Shown: one piece after another, positions 1 to 6,383 of the stretch
Numbering within the stretch: the first letter of the stretch is position 1
Layout of the letters: each line of letters starts with the position of its first letter
Source of the DNA: an uncultured Lachnospira sp.
GTDB taxonomy: Bacteria; Bacillota; Clostridia; Lachnospirales; Lachnospiraceae
Length of the DNA stretch: 10,478 nt
Assembly: GCA_934358235.1 (NCBI GenBank)
Contig: CAKRKK010000072.1
Coordinates: 1 to 10,478 of the forward strand
Direction: 5' to 3'
Program-made: the position numbers and the translations under genes
The notes under the pieces: generated by a model
Database searches by the model: none
Told to the model about the DNA's origin: nothing
Seen by the model: only the letters and a program-made list of their open reading frames with translations

Positions 1-81
1 GTGCTATGCACTCCCACGTCTACGCTACGCTTCGGTCAGTGCTAAACATGTGACCCTGGTATCATCATATTATAAAACACA
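1..81. other. Non-coding left edge, possible fragment of a dispersed element
   Basis: No gene is visible here. The first 60 bases are clearly richer in G and C than the surrounding DNA. They begin with a run (positions 1-14) that matches the kinase leader at 9788-9801 in 13 of 14 bases, including an uninterrupted 11-mer, CTATGCACTCC. Short internal pairings occur, such as GTGC/GCAC at 1-11 and GGTCA/TGACC at 34-38 and 51-55. A match of this length alone could be chance in 10 kb. The shared base composition and structure suggest a partial copy of an intergenic repeat that continues beyond the left edge. Confidence 0.35.
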
Positions 82-121
82 AAAGCACTGAATGGAAGAT
101 TCTTCTTTCCTTCAGTGCTTT
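82..121 (-). terminator. Rho-independent terminator after the GGDEF gene
   Basis: There is a perfect 11-bp inverted repeat, AAAGCACTGAA (82-92) with TTCAGTGCTTT (111-121). The 18-base loop can itself pair further through GGAA and TTCC. On the minus strand the stem is followed by a T-rich run (TTTTGTGTTTT), and it lies about 40 bases past the GGDEF stop codon. The flanking A and T runs are nearly symmetric, so it could also stop transcription entering from the left. Confidence 0.85.
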
Positions 122-163
122 CGCTTTAATATTATTTATATTATATTTATATCGTTTTATATA

Positions 164-1300
164 TTATATCCTTGCTTTCTTATACTTTTTCTTCTGCATA
201 TACATATGAGTATCAGCTTTCTTAATAATCTCTTCAATATTCCATCCTTCACCGAACGCCTTTCCAACTGAAGCTGATATCTCTATTCCATCAAACCGGT
301 TTTCATTCTTCTTTCCAGCTATTTCGTTATACCTTGTTATAATACCCTCGACCTTATCCTTATCATCGCCTTCGATAATCGCAACAAACTCATCACCACC
401 AATTCTATATACCAGACCTGCATTATCTACAGCCCTTATTATTGAAGACGCTACTGCCTTTATAAGAACATCACCACTCTCATGCCCCAGATTATCATTC
501 GTATACTTAAGACCATTCACATCCCAGAATATAACAGAAATCTCCGGAATATGCGGATAATATTCTCTTATCATATCAAGATATTTATTTCTGTTGTATA
601 CATCCGTCATATCATCAATCTCTGACAGATGCTTCAAATGTTCCTCGTTCGCTGCTTTACTTGCAATAGTGTCAGCTATATGCACAACCATAAGTACAGT
701 CGCAAAAAGCACCATACAGCGTGGTAGAATGAAATACAACATTAACGATAATGCCGGATTACTATTTACCGGAACGGCATTAAACATAGTACCCGAGGCA
801 TCTACATACTCTCCCATTGTTCCTCTTGTAAGAACAACCATATTAGCATCACATAAGCCTGCATAATATCCTACATATACTGATATAGCAAGTCCAATTA
901 TACTTAAGATATATGTATAGTAAATCATCTTACGCTGTCCATATTGCAATGAATATATTACCGGCAAAGCAACAAGCAGGTATGTATGATAGGTGAGCAG
1001 TGCTGCCTGCACAAATATTGCCATAACTATCCCTGCCATAGCAAAATATTTAGTTATCCTGTTCTTCATGCCAAGCAAAGAACATATAATGACCGTAAAT
1101 GCTGTTATAACAGAAGACAACAAAAGGCTTGTAAACATAAGTCTTTTGTCAACTATAAATACCCCTGCACAATTAAGAATCCAGGTAATGAACGGAAATA
1201 TCATCGTAAGAAACTGACACTTGATAGAATATATATTAGCACCTTCTTCGTAAGTGCCTGCCATATGCAGTTCCTTTCCTCTAATCTTTTTATTATCCAT
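164..1300 (-). CDS. Membrane-bound diguanylate cyclase (GGDEF domain protein)
   Basis: Probable diguanylate cyclase, which joins two GTP into the second messenger cyclic di-GMP. Residues 1 to about 215 are strongly hydrophobic with about five or six membrane segments (roughly 28-50, 54-77, 84-118, 127-148 and 185-210) and match no sensor family I recognise. Residues 222-378 form a GGDEF domain. It has the entry motif DDMTDVYNR, the metal/substrate segment DVNGLKYTNDNLGHESGD, an intact GGDEF signature at 301-305, and the C-terminal SVG and ADTHMYMQKK motifs, so it should be catalytic. The allosteric inhibitory RxxD is not at its usual place: Gly stands where the Asp should be, and RAVD lies three residues too far upstream. 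The first ATG follows GGGGTG. Met13 (ATG at 1264) has an equally good AAGGAA six bases upstream, so the protein may start there. The gene follows the NUDIX gene by 43 bases with no terminator between them, so they probably share a transcript. Confidence 0.93.
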   Translation of the reverse strand: MDNKKIRGKELHMAGTYEEGANIYSIKCQFLTMIFPFITWILNCAGVFIVDKRLMFTSLLLSSVITAFTVIICSLLGMKNRITKYFAMAGIVMAIFVQAALLTYHTYLLVALPVIYSLQYGQRKMIYYTYILSIIGLAISVYVGYYAGLCDANMVVLTRGTMGEYVDASGTMFNAVPVNSNPALSLMLYFILPRCMVLFATVLMVVHIADTIASKAANEEHLKHLSEIDDMTDVYNRNKYLDMIREYYPHIPEISVIFWDVNGLKYTNDNLGHESGDVLIKAVASSIIRAVDNAGLVYRIGGDEFVAIIEGDDKDKVEGIITRYNEIAGKKNENRFDGIEISASVGKAFGEGWNIEEIIKKADTHMYMQKKKYKKARI

Positions 1301-1343
1301 ATCTACACCCCAAAATCACTCAGATATCAAAGCTCATCATCGC

Positions 1344-1847
1344 CTAATCTTCAAATATCTGCTTTATGCTGTCATAATGTAGGAATTCACCCTTTTCTGC
1401 TATCTGTTTGATTTCTTCACTTGTAACAAATCTGTAGCCAAGCGCTTCCTCTGTCTGGATATGTATGTCTTCATCACTTACATCCTTAATAAATCTGTAT
1501 ACATCCACAAAGTAATTATCTCCCTCTCCCGGATTATCTCTCTTATATGTAAATACATATCCACCTTCTGAACCTGCAACATCTATTCCAGTTTCCTCTA
1601 ACACCTCTCGTCTGACTGCCTCGGCTGATTCCTCTCCTGCCTGTGCTGCACCACCTGATACCTCCCACCAGCCAGGTGCCCAGGCCTTTGTCATAACACG
1701 CTGTGTAATAAGAAACTTACCGTCAGGCCTTCTTATAACGCCTAGTACAGTAAGATGATATTCGCCATCCTTTAAGCACCAGTCGTTCTTCTTCATAAGC
1801 CTGCCTGTCTTTTTCTTATCCGCATCATATATATCCCACATTTCCAT
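1344..1847 (-). CDS. NUDIX hydrolase
   Basis: A 167-residue NUDIX-fold pyrophosphohydrolase. The Nudix box is perfect at residues 66-88: G, five residues, E, seven residues, then REVLEETGI. Its glutamates bind the Mg2+ that drives cleavage of nucleoside-diphosphate-X substrates. The N-terminus (MEMWDIYDADKKKTGR) and the stretch ending in WAPGWWEVSGG resemble the Firmicute NUDIX group related to the isopentenyl-diphosphate isomerase fold. The substrate cannot be read from the sequence. The open frame extends 18 codons further upstream to 1901, but that extension runs through possible promoter sequence. The ATG at 1847 has GGAG nine bases upstream and gives the usual family N-terminus; 1853 is a second possibility. 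The gene lies downstream of the ABC gene's terminator and just ahead of the GGDEF gene. Confidence 0.9.
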   Translation of the reverse strand: MEMWDIYDADKKKTGRLMKKNDWCLKDGEYHLTVLGVIRRPDGKFLITQRVMTKAWAPGWWEVSGGAAQAGEESAEAVRREVLEETGIDVAGSEGGYVFTYKRDNPGEGDNYFVDVYRFIKDVSDEDIHIQTEEALGYRFVTSEEIKQIAEKGEFLHYDSIKQIFED

Positions 1848-1874
1848 AACCATAATCTCCATTTCATCAATAGT

Positions 1875-1922
1875 ATTATAAATACTGTGGCAGACATACA
1901 AGCCTCACACAAGCATATAATA
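1875..1922 (-). promoter_or_regulatory. Possible promoter(s) for the NUDIX-GGDEF unit
   Basis: A promoter is expected here because a terminator lies just upstream (1959-2000). Two -10-like hexamers are visible. TATTAT at 1917-1922 is preceded by TGG, an extended -10 pattern. TATAAT at 1875-1880 has TTGTAT at 1896-1901, but only 15 bases separate them. The second would place the RNA start close to the GGAG used by the ATG at 1847. Neither is ideal. Confidence 0.35.
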
Positions 1923-1958
1923 CCACATATTTAATTATATTTAACAATTCATTCTAAT

Positions 1959-2000
1959 AAAAGTGTACTTTATTACTATACTATAACAAAGCACACTTTT
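1959..2000 (-). terminator. Terminator after the ABC transporter gene
   Basis: A long hairpin has arms at 1959-1975 and 1984-2000 and an 8-base loop. Read as minus-strand RNA, all 17 positions pair, two of them as G-U wobbles. Read on the plus strand, those two become A-C mismatches, which fits a hairpin selected for minus-strand transcripts. It ends in UUUUA and lies about 45 bases past the ABC stop codon. Confidence 0.8.
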
Positions 2001-2045
2001 CCATTAAATTATTGTTTTTTTATGCATACATTTTTATTCATACCA

Positions 2046-3779
2046 CTACTTCTGATGAATCTTAACCATATGTGCATATTCACCATCAAGCTCCATAAGC
2101 TCTTTATGCGTACCTTTCTCCTTAATCCCTTCCTCAGTAAGCATAAGTATCTCTTCAGCATTCTCAATAGTTGTAAGTCTGTGGGCTATAACAAGTGTTG
2201 TTCTGTTCTTTGCAAGCTTTTCAAGTGATTCCTGAACTATCTGTTCACTCTCATTATCAAGTGCTGAGGTTGCCTCATCAAATATAAGTATCGGTGGATT
2301 CTTAAGAAATACCCTTGCAATAGACAGCCTCTGTTTCTGACCTCCCGAAAGCTTAACACCTCTTTGCCCGATATCCGTATCATAGCCCTTCTCAAAGGAT
2401 TCTATAAACTCGTGCGCATTAGCTAACTTTGCAGCAGCTACAACCTCCTCATCCGTTGCATCAGGTCTTCCATATCTTATGTTTTCCTTTATCGTTCCCA
2501 TAAACAGATATACATCCTGCTGTACAACACCTATATGGTCTCTTAAGCTCTTTAAGGTAACATCCTTAATATCTGTCCCATCTATTCTTATGCTTCCACC
2601 AGTTGCCTCATAGAATCTTGGTATAAGTGAACACAGCGTAGTCTTGCCAACACCTGATGGGCCTACAAGTGCTACATACTCACCGGGCTTTATAGAAAGG
2701 TTGATTCCCGATAATACCTCATCACTTCCATCCTTATACCTAAAGGATACATTATCAAAGGTTATCTCTCCCTTAACATCTGTAAGGACTCCTGCATCCC
2801 TCTTTTCCTTAATCTCAGGTTCCACAGATAATATCTCTAGAAATCTTTCATATCCTGAATATCCATTCTGGAACTGTTCTGTAAAGTCAATAAGCACCTT
2901 AACCGGCTCTGTAAATATATTGATATATAATAAAAATGTAACAAAATCAGTAATGTTTACCCAGCCCTTTGTTATACCGGCACCACCAACTGCAATAACT
3001 ATAACATTAATCATAGTAGTGAATGCTGTAAGACCTGCATTATATGTCCCCATATAATGATAACTGTCCTTCTTTGCAGCCAGAAAGGCATCATTTCCTC
3101 TTTTAAACTTCTCACACTCTATATCTTCATTGGCAAATGACTTTACCACCCTTATACCAGACAGATTATCCTCTATCTGTGCATTTATCTCGCCTATACG
3201 AACCCTGTTTCTCTTAAATGCCCTCTTCATCCTTTTATTAAGGAAATAGGCAAATACAAGCATAACCGGAACAAGTATGAATGCTGCAAGTGTAAGCCTT
3301 AAATCTATTGAACTTAAAATACATAATGCTCCAACAATCTTTATAAGCGATATAGTTATATTCTCAGGACCATGATGAAGCAATTCTGTTATATCAAACA
3401 AATCAGAGGTTATTCTTGAAAGCAGTTGTCCAACCTTCTGGTCATCATAAAAAGAATATGAAAGCTTCTGGTAATGCTTGAATATTTCTGCTCTCATATC
3501 ATACTCAATCTTAGCACCCATAACATGTCCATAATTGGATATATAATAATTACAGCCCCATTGAATAATCACAAGTACAAAAAGTATGACAACTATAACG
3601 GTAATATTCTTCAATGCATCATCTGCGCTCATATAAGCCACCTTGGAGGTTATGAATCTTACCACAAGTGGAATCACAAGTGCTACTGCTGCTGACAGCA
3701 TAGCAAGTATCATATCCAATATAAATGTTCCAAGATATGGTTTATAGTATCCAGCTAACTTTTTTAGATTTTCCTTCAT
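2046..3779 (-). CDS. ABC transporter, fused permease and ATPase (exporter half-transporter)
   Basis: A 577-residue half-transporter of the MsbA/BmrA/LmrA-type exporter architecture. Residues 1 to about 310 form the membrane domain, with segments near 16-42, 58-80, 140-180 and 245-300, and residues 335-577 form the ATPase. The nucleotide-binding motifs are all intact: Walker A GPSGVGKTT (373-381), Q-loop VVQQD near 420, signature LSGGQ (477-481), Walker B ILIFDE ending at Glu502, and the switch His533 in IAHRLTTI. It should therefore hydrolyse ATP. No second half-transporter is adjacent, so it most likely works as a homodimer. The substrate (lipid, drug or peptide) cannot be told from sequence, and no C39 peptidase domain is present. 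The start is supported by AGAGGA upstream of the ATG. Hairpins on both sides suggest a largely single-gene transcript. Confidence 0.95.
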   Translation of the reverse strand: MKENLKKLAGYYKPYLGTFILDMILAMLSAAVALVIPLVVRFITSKVAYMSADDALKNITVIVVILFVLVIIQWGCNYYISNYGHVMGAKIEYDMRAEIFKHYQKLSYSFYDDQKVGQLLSRITSDLFDITELLHHGPENITISLIKIVGALCILSSIDLRLTLAAFILVPVMLVFAYFLNKRMKRAFKRNRVRIGEINAQIEDNLSGIRVVKSFANEDIECEKFKRGNDAFLAAKKDSYHYMGTYNAGLTAFTTMINVIVIAVGGAGITKGWVNITDFVTFLLYINIFTEPVKVLIDFTEQFQNGYSGYERFLEILSVEPEIKEKRDAGVLTDVKGEITFDNVSFRYKDGSDEVLSGINLSIKPGEYVALVGPSGVGKTTLCSLIPRFYEATGGSIRIDGTDIKDVTLKSLRDHIGVVQQDVYLFMGTIKENIRYGRPDATDEEVVAAAKLANAHEFIESFEKGYDTDIGQRGVKLSGGQKQRLSIARVFLKNPPILIFDEATSALDNESEQIVQESLEKLAKNRTTLVIAHRLTTIENAEEILMLTEEGIKEKGTHKELMELDGEYAHMVKIHQK

Positions 3780-3816
3780 CTGTCTTTATCCTCTTTCTTA
3801 CAATCCTTACACACTA

Positions 3817-3846
3817 AAAGACTTCTGTATTTCTACAAAAGCCTTT
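3817..3846 (-). terminator. Hairpin/terminator after the formate/nitrite-type channel gene
   Basis: Arms at 3817-3829 and 3834-3846 form a 13-bp stem in minus-strand RNA, with two G-U pairs that are A-C mismatches on the other strand. It is closed by a GAAA tetraloop and followed by UUUUAGUG. It begins 14 bases past the stop codon. The U-run is short, so some readthrough into the ABC gene is possible. Confidence 0.65.
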
Positions 3847-3860
3847 AATCCATAATTATA

Positions 3861-4622
3861 TTAGTGCTCTGCTTTCATAACCTGTACTGGAACTCCAAGA
3901 AGCACCGCCCCACCAAGTATATTGCCAATAGTAACAACAATCATACTTTTTATAACTGCCACTGTTCCAATATTGCCAAGCAGCATATATCCTATAGAAA
4001 ATGTACTCATATTAGCTATACAGTGTTCAAAACCAGCAACTACGAATGACATTATAATACAAAACATAATAATAAGCTTTCCGCTTTCACTCTTTAGCTT
4101 AGTTCCAACAAGCACAGCCATACATACAAGAAAATTACAAAGAATTCCTCTTAGTAAAAGCTCTGGTACTCCTGCTGATATCTTAGTATATATAAAGCTG
4201 TTATAATAATCCACTATAATTGCATGCGATGCCTTACTGTATACAAACATAGATGATAACAAAAAAGCCCCAACAAAGTTACCAATATAACTTACAACCC
4301 ATACCTTTATCATATCCACTACTGATACAGTTTTATTATATACTCCTATCGCCATAACAAAATTATTGCCGGTAAATAACTCACCATTAAGAAACACAAC
4401 AAGCACTATGGCAATAGAAAACAAAAATGCTCCAAGCAGCTTTCCAAACTGCGGATATGTAGAATACAATACCGCAGCACTTACATTGGATAATATTGTA
4501 GCTACAACTATATAAAATCCTGCCATAACTGCCCGCATAAAGTACTTTCCAAAATGATTATTGCAAAGCTCCGCCTTATTCTTAGCTGCTGCTGCAACCT
4601 TCTCTACATCTGTTAATAACAT
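3861..4622 (-). CDS. Formate/nitrite transporter family channel
   Basis: A 253-residue integral membrane protein of the FNT family (FocA, NirC and hydrosulfide channels), which forms pentamers conducting small monovalent anions. About six hydrophobic segments are visible. Family landmarks are NGELFTGN (80-87) with the pore threonine at 84, LLRGILCNFLVCMAV (156-170) and AGFEHCIANM (196-205) with the central histidine at 200. The broken-helix motifs are thus intact. In a fermentative gut-type Clostridium, formate export or uptake is a natural guess. No pyruvate formate-lyase, nitrite reductase or sulfite reductase gene lies nearby to decide among formate, nitrite and hydrosulfide. The start is preceded by AAGGT at normal distance. 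At 253 residues it is somewhat shorter than E. coli FocA, mainly at the termini. Confidence 0.93.
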   Translation of the reverse strand: MLLTDVEKVAAAAKNKAELCNNHFGKYFMRAVMAGFYIVVATILSNVSAAVLYSTYPQFGKLLGAFLFSIAIVLVVFLNGELFTGNNFVMAIGVYNKTVSVVDMIKVWVVSYIGNFVGAFLLSSMFVYSKASHAIIVDYYNSFIYTKISAGVPELLLRGILCNFLVCMAVLVGTKLKSESGKLIIMFCIIMSFVVAGFEHCIANMSTFSIGYMLLGNIGTVAVIKSMIVVTIGNILGGAVLLGVPVQVMKAEH

Positions 4623-4649
4623 AATAAACTACCTTTTTCCTTATCTTTT

Positions 4650-4674
4650 TGTTAGTGTACAGCTTTTACTAACA
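4650..4674. promoter_or_regulatory. Inverted repeat upstream of the FNT channel gene
   Basis: Perfect 7-bp arms TGTTAGT (4650-4656) and ACTAACA (4668-4674) are separated by 11 bases. They lie about 28-52 bases before the FNT start codon. The size and spacing resemble an operator for a dimeric repressor or activator, but they could also be a hairpin in the leader RNA. No convincing -35/-10 pair could be placed with it. Confidence 0.35.
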
Positions 4675-4726
4675 GATTGTATACACCATACACAACACAA
4701 TTTTAAAGGATAACACATTACTATTT

Positions 4727-4745
4727 ATTTTGCTACCAGCAAAAT
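4727..4745. repeat. Short inverted repeat between the unknown membrane protein and FNT genes
   Basis: Perfect 8-bp arms ATTTTGCT (4727-4734) and AGCAAAAT (4738-4745) have a 3-base gap. It lies about 90 bases past the stop of the unknown membrane protein gene. No U-run follows on the minus strand, so it is not a standard terminator there. The rest of the 4623-4832 gap is AT-rich and shows no gene. Confidence 0.4.
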
Positions 4746-4832
4746 GTATTTTTCAAAGTACTTTTCTTATGTTGTCTATTCATTTTACCCTGCAGTCATT
4801 TCATTCTGCATATAATTCATTCTGTGGATAAT

Positions 4833-5267
4833 TTATTCCGCATATATTCTATCCAGCTCACTTATGATATCGTTAAGAGCTGAATCATTAGTTTTGTATC
4901 TTTTTCCCTTATATTGCACTTCGCCTGGAGAAATCACGATATATTTTTTATCTCCGTCTGCCTCTTTATAAGAAATTCCATAAACCCATCCGCCACTCCT
5001 TAACGTATCACCCTTTAATACTGCGAGCAGAGAATATGATTTCAGCTTCATACCATCAAGCTTACTGACAATGCTTTTATCATCATCATAAACCTTCCGG
5101 TACTCTCCATCCTTTCCCCTTCTTACAGAAAACTCTGTCACATCCTGGTTAATGCTGATATGCCTTGGCAGTATTATATTTAATACTGCAATAATTACAA
5201 TCAGGACTAATATAACTGCTGCTATAACCATATACTTATTCAACGGCTTTTTATTATTTTTCCTCAT
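4833..5267 (-). CDS. Unknown membrane-anchored protein
   Basis: I do not recognise this 144-residue protein. It has a short, very basic N-terminus (MRKNNKKPLNK), one strong hydrophobic helix at about 13-33, and a polar remainder of about 110 residues that should lie outside the membrane. There is no cysteine for lipoprotein processing, so the helix is probably an uncleaved anchor. The outer part is lysine- and aspartate-rich and looks mostly beta-stranded, with turns such as GKDGEYRK, SGGWVYGISYKEADGDKKYIV and GEVQYKGKRYK, and it ends in a short amphipathic helix (ALNDIISELDRIYAE). The start was chosen at the ATG at 5267 because GAGGAGG lies exactly eight bases upstream. A GTG two codons earlier (5273) sits too close to that site. 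It lies alone between trhA and the FNT gene, so context does not suggest a role. Confidence 0.8.
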   Translation of the reverse strand: MRKNNKKPLNKYMVIAAVILVLIVIIAVLNIILPRHISINQDVTEFSVRRGKDGEYRKVYDDDKSIVSKLDGMKLKSYSLLAVLKGDTLRSGGWVYGISYKEADGDKKYIVISPGEVQYKGKRYKTNDSALNDIISELDRIYAE

Positions 5268-5305
5268 TCGCACATCCTCCTCTATACTGTATAAGCTTTT
5301 TCTTT

Positions 5306-5314
5306 ATTTTAACA
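5306..5314 (-). promoter_or_regulatory. Possible extended -10 promoter for the unknown membrane protein gene
   Basis: On the minus strand TGTTAAAAT is a TGn-type extended -10 element located about 40 bases ahead of the ATG. No -35 match stands at 17-18 bases, which extended -10 promoters can tolerate. The call is weak in such AT-rich DNA. Confidence 0.3.
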
Positions 5315-5374
5315 TAAGCTGTATATAATTACCAGCAATATTTTTATATTTAAAGTAATGTTAAATGTATTATC

Positions 5375-5400
5375 AAAAAGCAACATCAAGAGTGATATGC
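5375..5400 (-). terminator. Terminator after trhA
   Basis: In minus-strand RNA, GCA and AUCA pair with UGAU and UGC, plus one U-G pair and a single bulged U. This gives an 8-bp stem with a CUCU loop, immediately followed by UUUUU (5375-5379). It begins 10 bases past the trhA stop codon. Confidence 0.65.
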
Positions 5401-5410
5401 ATAAGTAATC

Positions 5411-6100
5411 CTAATGTATAGGCATAACTGCAACATAATTAAACATCATTATAAAATGACATATACTGCCTGCCATAACAAAAAGATGAAATATCTCGTG
5501 CGAACCAAAGTACTTGTGATGCGCGTTGAACACCTTAAGCTTAAGTGCATATATAACACCACCTATTGTATATATGATTCCACCAGCAAGAAGCCACATA
5601 AATGCTGCTCTTGGAAGTGCATTTATAATCTGTGTAAATGATAAAACACAAGCCCAGCCCATAACAATATACAATGCTGATGATATCCATCTAGGACAGG
5701 TAACCCAGCACAGCTTGAATATGATGCCAATAACAGCTATTCCCCACACAAGAGCAAGAAGCGCATATCCGGTTGTATTATGAAGTACAACAAGACATAC
5801 CGGTGTATAAGAACCTGCTATCATAACTGATATCATACAATGATCAAGCTTCTTTAAAAGCTTATTAATCCTTGGTGTTGAATTAACTGTATGATAGGTT
5901 GTGCTTGCTGCATATAATAGAATCATCGTTCCTATAAATATGGATAAGGATATAACGTGCACAATATCAGGTGTTGAAAGTGCCTTTATAATAAGCGGTG
6001 TTGCTGCAAAAAGTGCCATAAGCATTGCTATAAAATGCGTAATTGCACTTCCTGGATCTTTTATTTTAATCTGTGATACATTTTCTTTTAACTTTTCCAT
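5411..6100 (-). CDS. trhA: Hemolysin III / PAQR family membrane protein (TrhA-like)
   Basis: A 229-residue seven-helix membrane protein of the YqfA/hemolysin III branch of the PAQR family. The conserved metal-site residues are all present: Ser66 and His70 in STTYH, Asp86 in KLDHCMI, and His201 and His205 in HEIFH near the C-terminus. This S/H...D...HxxxH pattern belongs to the CREST group of putative membrane metal-dependent hydrolases. Bacterial members have been linked to membrane-fluidity and energy homeostasis, and the hemolysin name reflects early heterologous assays. It should not be read as evidence of virulence. The ATG follows AGAGGA at good distance. It is probably transcribed alone, since a strong gltX terminator lies upstream and its own terminator follows. 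Confidence 0.9.
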   Translation of the reverse strand: MEKLKENVSQIKIKDPGSAITHFIAMLMALFAATPLIIKALSTPDIVHVISLSIFIGTMILLYAASTTYHTVNSTPRINKLLKKLDHCMISVMIAGSYTPVCLVVLHNTTGYALLALVWGIAVIGIIFKLCWVTCPRWISSALYIVMGWACVLSFTQIINALPRAAFMWLLAGGIIYTIGGVIYALKLKVFNAHHKYFGSHEIFHLFVMAGSICHFIMMFNYVAVMPIH

Positions 6101-6124
6101 AACAATCCTCTTTTCTACATATGA

Positions 6125-6171
6125 TTTATATTAAAGTTTCTTTCACTCCGTAATGTAGTATTCATTACTAC
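6125..6171 (-). promoter_or_regulatory. Possible trhA promoter with overlapping inverted repeats
   Basis: A TATAAA at 6125-6130 lies 17 bases from a weak -35, TTACGG, at 6148-6153. Overlapping the -35 are two interleaved inverted repeats that share bases and cannot both form: GTAGTA/TACTAC (6155-6160, 6166-6171) and GTAATG/CATTAC (6150-6155, 6163-6168). The arrangement suggests a regulator binding site, but the -35 match is poor and the call is tentative. The rest of 6172-6253 is AT-rich with no gene. Confidence 0.35.
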
Positions 6172-6253
6172 GTGTCATTAAAATATCACCATTATCAATG
6201 GAATGCACTACTATATATTTATATTTTAAAACTTTTTAATCCTCACATATTAG

Positions 6254-6303
6254 CAAAAAACAAAAAAATACAGGAATTATTCCTGATAGCGAATAATTCC
6301 TGT
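6254..6303 (-). terminator. Strong rho-independent terminator after gltX
   Basis: A perfect 13-bp stem has arms ACAGGAATTATTC (6270-6282) and GAATAATTCCTGT (6291-6303) and an 8-base loop. On the minus strand it is followed by a near-continuous T run (ATTTTTTTGTTTTTT). This should firmly end transcripts coming through gltX. Confidence 0.92.
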
Positions 6304-6314
6304 AATATTTTTAA

Positions 6315-6383
6315 TTTCTATAATTACGTTTTCTATAATTACTTAATATACTAATTACTTAATATACTAATTACTTAATATAC
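6315..6383. repeat. Tandem repeats spanning the gltX stop codon
   Basis: Three exact head-to-tail copies of a 16-bp unit (TAATTACTTAATATAC) occupy 6336-6351, 6352-6367 and 6368-6383. The third copy carries the last codons and stop of gltX (KYIK-stop); the other two lie just past it. Immediately beyond them a second short repeat, TTTCTATAATTAC, occurs at 6315-6327 and 6330-6342. The pattern is what replication slippage leaves, and copy number may differ between strains. Confidence 0.9.

Noticed and set aside
594..1411. Plus-strand open frames opposite the GGDEF and NUDIX genes
   Set aside because: They are antisense to well-supported genes, have no convincing ribosome binding sites and encode low-complexity sequence with no recognisable domain.
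1848..1901. Upstream start (1901) for the NUDIX gene
   Set aside because: The extra 18 residues do not look like the family N-terminus and their codons overlap likely promoter sequence; a GGAG sits correctly for the ATG at 1847.
2644..4206. Plus-strand open frames opposite the ABC and FNT genes
   Set aside because: They mirror the codons of conserved domains on the other strand; no start signals and no family resemblance.
5271..5273. GTG start for the unknown membrane protein
   Set aside because: GAGGAGG lies only two bases before it, but eight bases before the ATG at 5267.
6336..6383. Tandem 16-bp repeats as a CRISPR array
   Set aside because: The units are directly adjacent with no spacers, only three copies, and one lies inside gltX.
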